Shown: positions 51,413 through 61,267, counted from the first letter of the stretch. The stretch: 64,000 bases of DNA from Ezakiella sp. (GCA_022778715.1 JALFRW010000007.1:1-64000), one strand, 5' to 3'. The notes: generated from the letters alone by a model not told the origin. Program-made: numbers and translations.

Positions 51413-52933
51413 CTATTGAAGCAAATCCACTGCCTCGTTCTGTTCTTCTTCAGTTTCGAGGTTTTCATTTTCTATCGGTTCTGTCGGAGCGGCTCCTCCG
51501 GTACCGACAAGCACAATTTCATCAATTCTGGGATAACTGCTCTTATAATAAGGCTCTTCTTTTATAGCTTTACCGCCTTTTGAGTAAACCTTATAAGATT
51601 GAACTTTATAACCATTTCTGCCCTGTCTTTGAACCTTTTTCTCGCCTGCCGGCAAACTTGGATCTTCTTTTTCTACGGTTTCAAAAGGAATCTTGTCTGT
51701 GATTTTGGAATACATTTGTACTTCATAATCTTTTTCTGTCGTATCACCATAAATAACAAAAGTCATTGTGTTGGACTTTAAATCCACGCTTCCCACTATT
51801 GCAATTGGAAAATCCCAATTATTTGTGAATTTCAAATCCTTTGAACCTGCCCAGACGGCACCGTCTTCTCCATATGGCACATAAGGTGCCGGAATGGAGT
51901 GAGGATGTCTTTCCACAATTTTAATATCACTGCGAACGAGTGCGTTATAAAGAGTTGTTGAAGTTTGGCAAAGTCCGCCGCCAAGTGCATCTTCGTATTT
52001 TCCATTTTGAATCGTGCTTGCGTTCTTATAACCATTTTCAATGGTAATTTCGCCCATTCTTTGATTAAACGAAATCGTTTCTCCAGGCATCACAACGATG
52101 TTTGAAATTCTTTCAGTAGACAAAATAATATTTGCATTTCTTCCGGCTGTTCCTTTCCCTAGATTCGTCGTGAATTTTCCAATAACGCCATTTATTCTTG
52201 CATACTTTCCTTCATTTTCCTCTTCTGAAAGTTCTTCCATTTTTGCATCCAAACTCACATCTGTGTTTTTCGCAATCGCATCTTCAATAGAAGTTTTTAT
52301 TCTATCCTTCAAACCTTCTTTGTCGAGTTTTTTCCCTTTTTCTCCTTCCTTTACAGTTAGTTTGCCATTGACAAAGCTTACTGTAGCTGAAGTGGAAATC
52401 TGATTTGTGTTTTCCTCAATTATATTCACGAATTCTTGAATTTTTTCTCCATCATAATCTATAACAAATGGAAAATCTTTGTTGTTTTCCTTTAAATCGT
52501 TGACTAAATTGAATCTATCTTCAGATGAACCAACTCTTGCGTAAGCATAAGCTTCTTCAATTGTTTTATCTAAATTCACACTCACGCCAAGCTCTTCTAA
52601 AGTTGCAGTTCTGGAATTATTTTCGATATTAGCCGTAATTTTTTTGCCAGCAATTTCAGAAACAATTTCTTGTAATTCTGCAATTGCCTCTTCTTTTGAA
52701 AGCCCTGATACATCGTGACCTTGAATCAAAATGCCTTCATAAAAATTATTGTCATTAATAGTATCGTAAACGAGCTTATCGTGTTCCATTCTTTCTTTTT
52801 CCGCTTGCTCTGTTCTAGCTTGTTCAGACTTCTTTTCCTCCGTGATTTTATAAAAATAATAGCCTCCTCCTGCAAGCAAAATTACGACCAAACTAATTAT
52901 AAAAGCCTTAAGAAATCCATTTGATTTTTTCAT
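51413..52933 (-). CDS. VanW-family cell-wall protein
   Basis: A 506-residue membrane-anchored protein. A single N-terminal membrane segment (FIISLVVILLAGGGYYFY) is followed by a charged coiled stretch and then peptidoglycan-binding-4-like modules (VSGLSKEEAIAELQ, ANIENNSRTATLEELGVSV). The VanW domain follows (FNQRMGEITIENGYKNAST, GGGLCQTSTTLYNALVRS, HSIPAPYVPYGEDGAVW), and a G5-like region (VQRQGRNGYKVQSYKVYS) comes before an acidic tail. VanW proteins occur with wall genes but their activity is unknown. The start at 52933 follows AAGGGGG; the longer frame runs into gspF. Confidence 0.88.
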   Translation of the reverse strand: MKKSNGFLKAFIISLVVILLAGGGYYFYKITEEKKSEQARTEQAEKERMEHDKLVYDTINDNNFYEGILIQGHDVSGLSKEEAIAELQEIVSEIAGKKITANIENNSRTATLEELGVSVNLDKTIEEAYAYARVGSSEDRFNLVNDLKENNKDFPFVIDYDGEKIQEFVNIIEENTNQISTSATVSFVNGKLTVKEGEKGKKLDKEGLKDRIKTSIEDAIAKNTDVSLDAKMEELSEEENEGKYARINGVIGKFTTNLGKGTAGRNANIILSTERISNIVVMPGETISFNQRMGEITIENGYKNASTIQNGKYEDALGGGLCQTSTTLYNALVRSDIKIVERHPHSIPAPYVPYGEDGAVWAGSKDLKFTNNWDFPIAIVGSVDLKSNTMTFVIYGDTTEKDYEVQMYSKITDKIPFETVEKEDPSLPAGEKKVQRQGRNGYKVQSYKVYSKGGKAIKEEPYYKSSYPRIDEIVLVGTGGAAPTEPIENENLETEEEQNEAVDLLQ

Positions 52934-52943
52934 ATATTCCCCC

Positions 52944-54080
52944 TTAAATTTCCTCCGTAAAGCTAAATATCGGAAGCATAATTCCAAGCGCAATAATCGC
53001 CACAATAACGCCAATAATTGCTATCATTATCGGGCCAATCAGCTTTAAAACTTTACTAAGCCTATCGCCATAGCTTTGTTCATAAAACTTAGCTAGCTTA
53101 TCAGTAGTCTTAAACACTTCCTCGTCCCTATCTATCCCTTCCATAAACGAAATTGCAAAATCCGAAAAAACAGCTCTAAACTCTACAATCTCGGATATGC
53201 TTTTTCCACTGCCTAAATTTTTTATCGCCTTTTCGAGTTCTGATTTAAAATATATATCTTTTTCTTGCTTAGCGATAAAAATTAAACTATCTTTAAAATT
53301 ACCTTTGTATTTGTATAAAATGCTAAAACGTTTGAAAAAATTATATTGAAATTTATCTTGACGAATATTTTTAAAAAGTCCATTTTGATACAAATTTTTT
53401 TTAACTTTAAGTTGAACCATAGGAAATTTTGTAGAAATCATGAAGTACATAATATAAATTAAAATAATTGCAAATAAAACATAATCTCCATAATTTGATA
53501 TAAAACTCGCAAATGAAAAAGCTACCAATGAAACTTTTGGCAAATTTCCTTCAAAACTTTCGAGTACATTGAAAAAAACCGGTGCCACAAATTTCGAAAT
53601 GAAAAAAAGCAAAATAATTCCCATCACCATAAGAAATATAGGATATGCCGTTTCATTTTTTATCTTTCTCTTATAGGTTGCCTTTTTCTCCAAATAATCA
53701 CAAATATCGTCTAGAACTTCGTTTATGTTTGCTTCTTTTTCTGCTATTTCCAGCATAAATATTACAAAATCATCCACTTCGAAATATTTTTGCACCACCG
53801 CAAAAAATGGTTTGCCGAGTTTTAAATCTTGCTCCATTTTTTCCGCCATGCTTCTTTTTAGTGCAGCGCTGTTTGAAGTTTTTAAAATTTTTATTGCATT
53901 TGCTACAGAGTAACCTTCACTTGTCAAGAGCTTTAAATTATTAAAAAAAGCAATCGGTGAATTCTCTTTAAAAAAAAGTGGAGATTCAATATAATGTCTA
54001 CTTCTACTATACTCGCTCTTTTTTAAATAGAATCCCCCTTTATATTTTTGCCCATCAAAATCGATATATTTATAAATCAT
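52944..54080 (-). CDS. Type II secretion/type IV pilus inner-membrane platform protein (GspF/PilC)
   Basis: A 378-residue platform protein with two T2SSF repeats: LLTSEGYSVANAIKILKTS in the first and FSILYKYKGNFKDSLIFIAK in the second. Three membrane segments are visible (FLMVMGIILLFFISKFV, YVLFAIILIYIMYFM, LIGPIMIAIIGVIVAIIALG). It works with the GspE-type ATPase to drive assembly of pilin-like fibres. The ATG at 54080 is inside the end of gspE, so the pair is coupled. No prepilin, prepilin peptidase or secretin gene is in the window. Confidence 0.85.
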   Translation of the reverse strand: MIYKYIDFDGQKYKGGFYLKKSEYSRSRHYIESPLFFKENSPIAFFNNLKLLTSEGYSVANAIKILKTSNSAALKRSMAEKMEQDLKLGKPFFAVVQKYFEVDDFVIFMLEIAEKEANINEVLDDICDYLEKKATYKRKIKNETAYPIFLMVMGIILLFFISKFVAPVFFNVLESFEGNLPKVSLVAFSFASFISNYGDYVLFAIILIYIMYFMISTKFPMVQLKVKKNLYQNGLFKNIRQDKFQYNFFKRFSILYKYKGNFKDSLIFIAKQEKDIYFKSELEKAIKNLGSGKSISEIVEFRAVFSDFAISFMEGIDRDEEVFKTTDKLAKFYEQSYGDRLSKVLKLIGPIMIAIIGVIVAIIALGIMLPIFSFTEEI

Positions 54081-55383
54081 ATTCCGCCTCAAATGTTCTT
54101 ATATCAATTTTGCCATACTTTAATAAATTTAATATTGATTCATTCATAGAAATGATTTCTTCCATTTCGCCCGTTTTATCATTAAAAGCGTTTATACTGA
54201 AAATTGCAAGTCTTCCCTTGTACCCATCGTTGCAATAATCGCAACCGCAACTTTGGTATACATAATTAATACCCAATTTTTTAATATGTTCCGGTGCTTC
54301 TGCTCTTTTCTTGCACTTTTCGCATAAAATTTTCACGAGTCTTTGATTCACAATTGTCTTTAGTCCGGCCTTAACCAAATTCTTATGCAAATTTAAATCA
54401 TATAATCTGTCAAAAGTGGACTCCACATCTTTTGTGTGCAATGTTGAAAAAACAATGTGCCCTGTTATTGCAGAACGAAAAGCCACTTCAGCTGTTTCAC
54501 CATCTCTAATTTCTCCAATATAAAGCACATCTGGGTCCTGCCTTAAAATAGAACGCAAAAGCTTATCGAAAGTGCGATCACGCTTATTGTCCACCTCGAG
54601 CTGAGTAATATTTTCATTTCGATATTCAACCGGATCTTCAATTGAAATAATATTATATTTAACAGAATCTATCTCTTTAATTAAACTGTGAAGAGTTGTG
54701 TTTTTCCCGGATCCGGTTGGCCCGCATATTAAATGAATTCCCTTTTTATTTGTCAGTACTTTTAATTTTGCAGCCATTTCATCTGTTAATCCCAAATTAT
54801 TCAGTTTTAAATCCGAAACGCTTCTATGCAAAAGTCTAAACACGAGCTTCTCACCATATAAAGTCGGTACAGAGCTGACTCTTATCATAAATCCCATAAA
54901 TTCAAAAGAAGACTCCTCGATTTCGCGATTCATTGTATCAAGTCCTGCAAAAATTTTGATTTTGTTTAATATCTCATCGTATTCACCAATGGTTTGATAA
55001 ATTATATGAAGATCGCCGTCAATTCTAAACCGCACCACAATATATCCCGGCTTCGGCTCGATATGAATATCTGTAGCATTAAGTCTAATAGCTTCTTTTA
55101 GCACTTGCTCAATATCAGGAATCCGTCCAACATCATAATTTTCGTCTACATAATAAACAAAATCCCCTTCTTTTTCATAAACTAAATCTAACTCTTTTTT
55201 ATTTGGTTCAAACAAAAAAATAATGAATTTCGTTCCATCAAAATATTTAATCAAATAACCTTTAGATTCAACGCTGCTTATCACCGCAGGAATTTGGTCT
55301 AAATTATCTAAATAAAAAGAGGCTTTTTTATTATCCTTAGACAAATAAGCACATGCCAAAAAATCGCTTAACTGCATAATCAT
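54070..55383 (-). CDS. GspE/PulE-type assembly ATPase with altered Walker A
   Basis: A 437-residue ATPase of type II secretion or type IV pilus machines. Visible motifs are ATDIHIEPKPGYIVVRFRID, the Asp box region ISIEDPVEY, Walker B-type LRQDPDVLYIGEIRD, His box TGHIVFSTLHT, and a four-cysteine zinc motif (CEKCKKRA and CGCDYC). The Walker A motif is GPTGSGKN (221-228): the Ser/Thr after Lys is replaced by Asn, which is unusual because that residue binds Mg2+. Rest of the chain looks functional. The start overlaps the udk stop. Confidence 0.85.
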   Translation of the reverse strand: MIMQLSDFLACAYLSKDNKKASFYLDNLDQIPAVISSVESKGYLIKYFDGTKFIIFLFEPNKKELDLVYEKEGDFVYYVDENYDVGRIPDIEQVLKEAIRLNATDIHIEPKPGYIVVRFRIDGDLHIIYQTIGEYDEILNKIKIFAGLDTMNREIEESSFEFMGFMIRVSSVPTLYGEKLVFRLLHRSVSDLKLNNLGLTDEMAAKLKVLTNKKGIHLICGPTGSGKNTTLHSLIKEIDSVKYNIISIEDPVEYRNENITQLEVDNKRDRTFDKLLRSILRQDPDVLYIGEIRDGETAEVAFRSAITGHIVFSTLHTKDVESTFDRLYDLNLHKNLVKAGLKTIVNQRLVKILCEKCKKRAEAPEHIKKLGINYVYQSCGCDYCNDGYKGRLAIFSINAFNDKTGEMEEIISMNESILNLLKYGKIDIRTFEAEYDL

Positions 55384-56003
55384 AATCTATCAAAAGTCCC
55401 CTTAATTTTTGAATTTAATATATCAATTGCAATCTCATTTTCTCCCCCTTCAGGGATAATAATGTCAGCAAATCTTTTGGTCGGCTCCACAAAATTCATA
55501 TAAACATTTTTATCTCTGGAAATATAATCCAAAATAATATTGTCTATATCCAAGCTCTTTTCTTTCGTGTCTTTCAAAATTTTTCTGATGAGTCTAATGT
55601 CGGCATCCGTATCAACATAGACTTTGATGTCAAATAAATCTCGCAGCGCACTATCATACAAAACTAAACTACCTTCCACAATCACAATGTCCTTTGGTTC
55701 ATGTTTAATAATTTCATCAGTTCTTTCATAAGTGTGATAATCAAAAATCGGTGAATTTGTAGATTTACCCAAAATCAAATCATTTATATTATCTTTTAAT
55801 AAATCAAAATCCACATTGCTTGGGTGTCCAAGGTTTACTTTTCTTCTATCCAAAAGATCAAGACTTGAGTCGACCAATGCATAGGCACTTTGGTCAATTA
55901 TTTCAACTCTATTATTTCCGTTCAACTCTTTCAATCTTTTTGAAATTGTAGATTTGCCGGAGCCAGAACCTCCGGCAACCCCTATTATTAAAGATTTTCT
56001 CAT
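55380..56003 (-). CDS. udk: Uridine kinase family protein
   Basis: A 207-residue P-loop kinase. The P-loop is GVAGGSGSGKSTISKRL, followed by the base/sugar-binding area (NLGHPSNVDFDLL, PIFDYHTYERT) and KYVDTDADIRLIRKI-like LID sequence (VYVDTDADIRLIRKILKD). Uridine/cytidine phosphorylation in pyrimidine salvage is expected. The region usually reading DSYY is QSAYALVD here, so the nucleoside pocket may differ. Overlaps both neighbours. Confidence 0.83.
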   Translation of the reverse strand: MRKSLIIGVAGGSGSGKSTISKRLKELNGNNRVEIIDQSAYALVDSSLDLLDRRKVNLGHPSNVDFDLLKDNINDLILGKSTNSPIFDYHTYERTDEIIKHEPKDIVIVEGSLVLYDSALRDLFDIKVYVDTDADIRLIRKILKDTKEKSLDIDNIILDYISRDKNVYMNFVEPTKRFADIIIPEGGENEIAIDILNSKIKGTFDRL

Positions 56004-57211
56004 AACTCCTCCGCTTGTTTTAAATAATATCCCTTTTTAGCCTCTCCATCCCACTTGCAAGAATATGTTTTGTTTGGCACATTTGCCCTATCCACAAGCT
56101 TTCCCTCATCGTTCATAAGGTCTTCCACTTTGATTACTATGTCTTTGGTTGGACTCATAATTGCAACCATTTCTCCTTCGTTTAAACCGTTTTTCAGATT
56201 AAAATAAATTCTTCCGTCTTTAACTTCTAAAATCTCCCCTTTAAAAGTGGCCTTGGGAATAGGAACTGCCTTGTTGTCATATTGCCCATCCATAATAGCC
56301 TCTCCGTAATAAAATCCACTTGTAAAAGGTCTGTGTGAACCAGCAATCACTTCTTTATCTAACTTTTCGTCAAAAACATAGTGTTCCGGGTCTGCTAAAT
56401 ATGAATCAATTGCTTGTTTATATGCACGCACCACTGTTGCAATATAAAATGCACTCTTCATTCTTCCTTCAATTTTTAAAGAAGATATACCTGCTTCAAT
56501 CAATTTTTCCACAAAAGAAATTGTCTTCAAATCTTTTGAGTTCATAACATAAGCTCCATCTTCAGTTTCTTCAATTGGAAAATATTCGCCCGGTCTTTTT
56601 TCTTCCATCAAATAATATTTATATCTGCACGGATGAGCACAGTCACCTTTATTGGGATTACGTCCTGTCATATAAGAGCTCATAAGGCATCTTCCTGAAT
56701 AGCTCATGCACATTGCACCGTGGCAAAATGCTTCAAGCTCCATATCCTCAGGAATATTATTTCTTATTTTAGAAATCTCTTTTAAAGAAAGTTCCCTTGC
56801 GAGCACTACTCTTTTTGCTCCCATTTTGTGCCAAAAATTAATTGTATTTGAGTTTGTAACAGAGCCTTGAGTAGAGATGTGGATGGGAATATTGCTATTT
56901 TCTTTTACCAGCGAAAAAACCCCCGGGTCAGAAACAATAACTCCATCCACTTTTATCTCGTCTAAAAATTTTATATAATCAACCATTCCGTCGAAATCAT
57001 TTTCATGTGGAATGATATTTAAAGTCACATAAATTTTTTTATTTAACTCGTGAGCATATTTAATAGCTTCTTTTAAATCATCGCTAGTGAAGTTGGAAGC
57101 CCCTTTTCTAAGTCCATACTGAATTCCTCCAATATAGCAAGCATCTGCTCCATACATGAATGCTATTTTCAATCTGGACAAATCTCCCGCAGGTGCCAAC
57201 AATTCAACCAT
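56000..57211 (-). CDS. Peptidase U32 family protein (TrhP/RlhA-like)
   Basis: A 403-residue protein with the U32 signature EAFCHGAMCMSYSGRC and cysteines in GDCAHPCRYKY that hold an Fe-S cluster. Some U32 proteins (TrhP, RlhA) hydroxylate RNA, using prephenate-derived oxygen chemistry. Despite the name, peptidase activity is doubtful. The N-terminal barrel starts with ELLAPAGDLSRLKIAFMYGA. It is coupled to mltG (TAATG) and udk. In Firmicutes the mltG-U32-udk order is common. Confidence 0.9.
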   Translation of the reverse strand: MVELLAPAGDLSRLKIAFMYGADACYIGGIQYGLRKGASNFTSDDLKEAIKYAHELNKKIYVTLNIIPHENDFDGMVDYIKFLDEIKVDGVIVSDPGVFSLVKENSNIPIHISTQGSVTNSNTINFWHKMGAKRVVLARELSLKEISKIRNNIPEDMELEAFCHGAMCMSYSGRCLMSSYMTGRNPNKGDCAHPCRYKYYLMEEKRPGEYFPIEETEDGAYVMNSKDLKTISFVEKLIEAGISSLKIEGRMKSAFYIATVVRAYKQAIDSYLADPEHYVFDEKLDKEVIAGSHRPFTSGFYYGEAIMDGQYDNKAVPIPKATFKGEILEVKDGRIYFNLKNGLNEGEMVAIMSPTKDIVIKVEDLMNDEGKLVDRANVPNKTYSCKWDGEAKKGYYLKQAEEL

Positions 57212-58245
57212 TATTTCATATTCTCCTTTGCCTTTAAATGTTCGTCATAAGTGCTTGTAAATGTGTGCGAGCCGTCATCTCCGGTTAAAACAAAGAATAA
57301 ATAATCTGTTTGTGCCGGATTAATAGCTGCATCAATTGACTTCATGCCAGGTGATGCAATCGGTGATGGTGGAAGTCCGGCATTTGTATAAGTGTTATAT
57401 GGTGAATCAATCGAAATGTCTTCGTTTGACAAATTCGGTTTTCTTTCCCCCAAAATAAATTGTACCGTTGCACAGGACTGAAGTCTCATGCCTTGATTAA
57501 TACGATTATAAAAAACGCTCGCAGCAAGCGGCCTTTCATCATCCACTTTAATTTCTCTTTCAACAATTGAAGCCATTGTGATCATTTGTTTGAAAGTTAG
57601 ACCGTTAAAATCGTCACGTTCCAAATAATCTCCCATTCTGTCTTGAAATGCCCTGAGCATTCTTCTTGTAATATCTTCAACTGTTTCATTTTCCGGAATA
57701 TCATAAGTGGCAGGGAATAAATATCCCTCTAAAGTGTCGCCGCTATCCAGTTTGCTGAGCCATTGAAACTCGCCTTCGTAAGCTGACTTGTCTGCAGTTG
57801 CTGCCATAAAATCATCTTTAGAGCCCAGACCTTTCTCTTCAATTCTCTCAGCGATTAATTTTCTTTCAAAACCTTCCGGGATAACAAGCTTTACAAATTC
57901 TCCTTGAGCAACTTCTTGATTAGCTGTTATTTTTTCGATAATTTCGTCCATTGACATGGATTTTGAAAGTTCAAATTCTCCCGTTTTAATTTCTGTTTCT
58001 TTGCCTAACTTTTGCACTCTCGACTTAAAGAAAGTTCCGTTTTTAATCAAACCATTTTCATATAAAATTGAAGCCACTTTCCCAAGTGAACTGCCTTCTG
58101 GAATCGACACCTCAATTGGTGAATTGTCGTTTTTGTCTACCGGCTTATAAACCCCTTTTGTAAAATTGTTATACAAATAAAATGCTCCGCCCAAAATGAG
58201 CGCAAGCACTACTAAACTAATAGTTATCTTTACTGCTCTTGACAT
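57211..58245 (-). CDS. mltG: Endolytic peptidoglycan transglycosylase MltG
   Basis: A 344-residue membrane-anchored lytic enzyme that cuts nascent glycan strands. One N-terminal membrane segment (ISLVVLALILGGAFYLY) is followed by a LysM-like part (VSIPEGSSLGKVASILYENG) and the YceG domain. The catalytic Glu lies in MASIVEREIKVDDERPL, followed by ASVFYNRINQGMRLQS and YNTYTNAGLPPSPIASPG. Normal length. Co-transcribed with queT and the U32 gene. Confidence 0.95.
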   Translation of the reverse strand: MSRAVKITISLVVLALILGGAFYLYNNFTKGVYKPVDKNDNSPIEVSIPEGSSLGKVASILYENGLIKNGTFFKSRVQKLGKETEIKTGEFELSKSMSMDEIIEKITANQEVAQGEFVKLVIPEGFERKLIAERIEEKGLGSKDDFMAATADKSAYEGEFQWLSKLDSGDTLEGYLFPATYDIPENETVEDITRRMLRAFQDRMGDYLERDDFNGLTFKQMITMASIVEREIKVDDERPLAASVFYNRINQGMRLQSCATVQFILGERKPNLSNEDISIDSPYNTYTNAGLPPSPIASPGMKSIDAAINPAQTDYLFFVLTGDDGSHTFTSTYDEHLKAKENMK

Positions 58246-58251
58246 AAAATA

Positions 58252-58755
58252 TTAATACCTCTTGTAAAACTTAGAATGTTCATAAACATATAAAATAATT
58301 GTTCCAAAGATTACAACACTGATAGCTTCTCCACCCATCAAAGTTAGCACTGTGGTCCAATAAGGAATGTTTGTAAAATAACTAACCCAAATGCTTACTA
58401 TAAATCCGTTTAAAAGAATAGGTGGGAAAAACGCCATAACCTTATTTTTTGCTTTTCCAGTTAAAATCGCAGCAATTAAAGTGACAAGTGAGCCACAAAC
58501 TACGTCTATAATTCCAAATCCTGATTGAAAAACCAGTATCACATTACTCAATAAACAACCGATGAAAAGACCTGGAACTGCGGCAGCTTCTAGAAATGGT
58601 AAAACTGTAAGCCCCTCAGCAAGCCTTAGTTGGACCGGTCCATAGACGAGTGATGCAGCAGGAATTATTTGAATCAAAATTAAAACCACATACATCGCAG
58701 CTATTAACGCCGCCTTTGTTAAATACTTAGTGCCTTTAAAATTGTCTTTGCCCAT
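58252..58755 (-). CDS. queT: QueT-type ECF transporter S component
   Basis: A 167-residue membrane protein with five to six segments. The pattern VYGPVQLRLAEGLTVLPFLE and VPGLFIGCLLSNVI matches the QueT (DUF988) substrate-binding units of energy-coupling-factor transporters, believed to take up queuosine precursors. The energising EcfA/A'/T genes are not in the window. The ATG at 58755 follows GGAGGAAAAA; the longer frame begins inside that site. Only about 20 nt separate it from RNase J, leaving no room for a preQ1 riboswitch of its own. Confidence 0.88.
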   Translation of the reverse strand: MGKDNFKGTKYLTKAALIAAMYVVLILIQIIPAASLVYGPVQLRLAEGLTVLPFLEAAAVPGLFIGCLLSNVILVFQSGFGIIDVVCGSLVTLIAAILTGKAKNKVMAFFPPILLNGFIVSIWVSYFTNIPYWTTVLTLMGGEAISVVIFGTIILYVYEHSKFYKRY

Positions 58756-58776
58756 TTTTTCCTCCAACTTTATAAA

Positions 58777-60438
58777 TTATACTTCTGTAAAGATTGTAAG
58801 GATCATTGGATTTCTCTTAATCTTGTCATAAATGAATTTCTTCAATTCTTCTCTAATGGTGCTCTTCATTGTGTTCCAATCGTCGATGCCGTCTTCTTCA
58901 AGCTTTGCAACAATTTGTCTCAACTTCCTCAAAGAGCTTTCCATAATATCCTCGTTTTCCTTCACATATACAAAACCGCGACTTATAATATCCGGTCCTG
59001 CAATTACCTTTCCGGTCTCCTGTGACAAGGTTAGCACAACACAAATAAGTCCATCTTCGGAGAGATGTTTTCTATCGCGAAGAACTACATTACCCACATC
59101 TCCAACTCCCAAACCGTCTACTAAAATTGCGCCATTTGGCACTGAACCAATGCATTTAAAAGATTTTTTCGTAAGTTCCATAATGTCGCCATTCTTTTGA
59201 ATGAAAACATTGTCCTTGTTCATTCCCAAATTGATTGCTAAATTTGCATGCGTTTTTTGATGACGCATTTCTCCGTGCACCGGCATAAAATATTTTGGCT
59301 TTAACAAACTGTGAATGAGTTTTAATTCTTCTTGGCAGGCATGACCTGACACATGGATATTTGCAAGTTTTTCATAAACAACTGTCGCATCTTTTTCCAT
59401 GAGTTTATTGATAACACTGCCAACATCGAGTTCGTTTCCTGGAATTGGATTTGCACTGATAACAACTGTATCTTTATTTGTGAGCTTGATTTTCTTGTGT
59501 GAATCATCAGCAATTCTAGTTAGCGCACTCATAGGCTCACCTTGAGAGCCTGTCATAATTAGACAAACTTTGTTCGGCGGATACTGGTGAATTTGATTTA
59601 TATCCACTAAAGTTTTTTCTTTTATCTTTAAATAACCGAGTTCTCTGGCAGTGTTTACCACATTAAGCATACTTCTACCTGAAAGTGCAACAAATCTGTC
59701 ATAATTTTCAGCAGCCGTTATAATTTGCTGAACTCTGTGCACATTGGATGCAAAAGTTGCCACTAAAATTCTACCTGAAGCTTTTGCAAAAATATCATTA
59801 AATGTTTCTCCAATTGTGCTTTCACTCAAAGTATAGCCAGGTCTTTCCACGTTCGTGGAATCACAAAGTAATAATGCTACGCCTTTATTTCCTATTTCTG
59901 CAAGTCTGTTTAAATCAGTTCTAACTCCATCGATTGGAGTGTAGTCAATTTTAAAGTCGCCTGTTTGAACCACAGTACCAACCGGAGTACTAATTGCAAG
60001 CATGCTCGAATCCGGAATCGAGTGTGAACAAGCAATAAATTCAACCTTAAATGGACCCTCTGTCACTACATCCCCATAATTTACATCATTTAATATCACC
60101 GGTAAATTGAATTCTTTCACTTTGTTTTTAATAAGCGAATTTGTTAGTCTCGTTCCATAAATAGGCACATTAATCTTGTTCAATACATATGGAATTGCAC
60201 CAATATGATCCTCATGCCCGTGCGTAATAAAAAACGCCTTAACTTTCTCTTTGTTTTTCTCTAAATAACTTACATCAGGAATAACAATATCTATCCCCGG
60301 CATCTCGTCACCTGGAAAAGTCATACCACAGTCTACGACAATAATATTGTCTTTATATTCATAGGCAGTGATATTCTTTCCAATTTCTCCGAGTCCGCCC
60401 AGCGGAATAACCTTTAGAGAATTTGAATTTTTTACCAT
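58777..60438 (-). CDS. rnj: Ribonuclease J
   Basis: Metallo-beta-lactamase/beta-CASP RNase with 5' exo- and endonuclease activity, central to mRNA decay and rRNA processing in Firmicutes. Metal motif HGHEDHIGAIPYVL, then ACSHSIPDSS, LLCDSTN and the beta-CASP part (GSQGEPMSAL, ISANPIPGNE, VSGHACQEELKL, PVHGEMRH). Length of 553 residues is normal. The start follows AGAGGG. Confidence 0.95.
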   Translation of the reverse strand: MVKNSNSLKVIPLGGLGEIGKNITAYEYKDNIIVVDCGMTFPGDEMPGIDIVIPDVSYLEKNKEKVKAFFITHGHEDHIGAIPYVLNKINVPIYGTRLTNSLIKNKVKEFNLPVILNDVNYGDVVTEGPFKVEFIACSHSIPDSSMLAISTPVGTVVQTGDFKIDYTPIDGVRTDLNRLAEIGNKGVALLLCDSTNVERPGYTLSESTIGETFNDIFAKASGRILVATFASNVHRVQQIITAAENYDRFVALSGRSMLNVVNTARELGYLKIKEKTLVDINQIHQYPPNKVCLIMTGSQGEPMSALTRIADDSHKKIKLTNKDTVVISANPIPGNELDVGSVINKLMEKDATVVYEKLANIHVSGHACQEELKLIHSLLKPKYFMPVHGEMRHQKTHANLAINLGMNKDNVFIQKNGDIMELTKKSFKCIGSVPNGAILVDGLGVGDVGNVVLRDRKHLSEDGLICVVLTLSQETGKVIAGPDIISRGFVYVKENEDIMESSLRKLRQIVAKLEEDGIDDWNTMKSTIREELKKFIYDKIKRNPMILTIFTEV

Positions 60439-60515
60439 CTATTTCCCTCTTTCTTTTTAAATTTTTATTAATATTTTTTGCACGCAAAAACAAACTATCA
60501 AAAAATAGCTTACTC

Positions 60516-60929
60516 CTAGTGTTTCTTCAAATAAATATCCAGAATATATGCAGCAGCTAGAGCATCTTCAGCTCCTTTTTGTTTGCCCATTTTTACATCC
60601 AAAAATCTCAAAGTGTCATTTGCCATTTTTGTAGTGTATCTCTCATCCACAAACTCTACTTCGAATCCGGTTACTTTTGTTAAAAAATTGGTAAACTTTA
60701 ACACAATTGATGCTTGACTTGACTTGTTTCCATCTAAGTCAAGCGGCAATCCTGCCACAATTTTTTTAATTTGCTTTTCTTCAATGATTTTTTTAACTTT
60801 TTGAACATCTTCAAGCTTTGAAGATCTTTTTATTGTTCCAATAGGAATTGAAAAACTTCCAAACGGATCGCTAACAGCCATCCCGATAGACCTCTCTCCT
60901 ATATCCAAACTTAAAACTCTATCTATCAT
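60516..60929 (-). CDS. ruvX: Holliday junction resolvase-like RuvX (YqgF)
   Basis: A 137-residue RNase-H-fold nuclease linked to 16S rRNA maturation and recombination. Motifs are [42 protein letters not shown] and [11 protein letters not shown] (catalytic Asp). It overlaps ireB by 11 nt, the typical ireB-ruvX arrangement of Firmicutes. Confidence 0.95.
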   Translation of the reverse strand: MIDRVLSLDIGERSIGMAVSDPFGSFSIPIGTIKRSSKLEDVQKVKKIIEEKQIKKIVAGLPLDLDGNKSSQASIVLKFTNFLTKVTGFEVEFVDERYTTKMANDTLRFLDVKMGKQKGAEDALAAAYILDIYLKKH

Positions 60930-61194
60930 CCAGTTTTAAATACTCTCTTAACATTGCTTCTAAAAGCTCATCTCTTTCTAATTTGATTATGATACTTCTT
61001 GCGTTGTTGTGACTTGTAATATAAGTTGGATCTCCTGAAAGAATATATCCGATAATTTGGTTTACTGGTTCATATCCTTTTTCTGCCAATGCTTCATAAA
61101 CATATTCAATAATTTCACGTGGCTTCATATTTTTATCTGTATTGAAATTAAACTTCATCGTTTTATCGAAATCGTTATCGTTGTATTCGTTCAT
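60919..61194 (-). CDS. ireB: IreB-family regulatory phosphoprotein
   Basis: A 91-residue protein (DUF965), a target of the PASTA kinase IreK that affects cell-wall stress and cephalosporin resistance in enterococci (family knowledge). The N-terminus has FDKTMKFNF, matching the region with the phosphorylated threonine. The core [20 protein letters not shown] is strongly conserved. It is the first gene of the operon that runs to gspF, behind AGGAGG and a good promoter. Confidence 0.95.
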   Translation of the reverse strand: MNEYNDNDFDKTMKFNFNTDKNMKPREIIEYVYEALAEKGYEPVNQIIGYILSGDPTYITSHNNARSIIIKLERDELLEAMLREYLKLDDR

Positions 61195-61238
61195 AAAATC
61201 CTCCTGCTAAAATTTTTTTCTAATCAAACTCTTTCTTA

Positions 61239-61267
61239 ATTATAACATTTTAAATTTTACTTGTCCA
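61239..61267 (-). promoter_or_regulatory. Promoter of the ireB-ruvX-rnj-queT-mltG operon
   Basis: TGGACA (61267-61262), 17-bp spacer, TATAAT (61244-61239), minus strand. Only one base differs from consensus. Confidence 0.8.
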
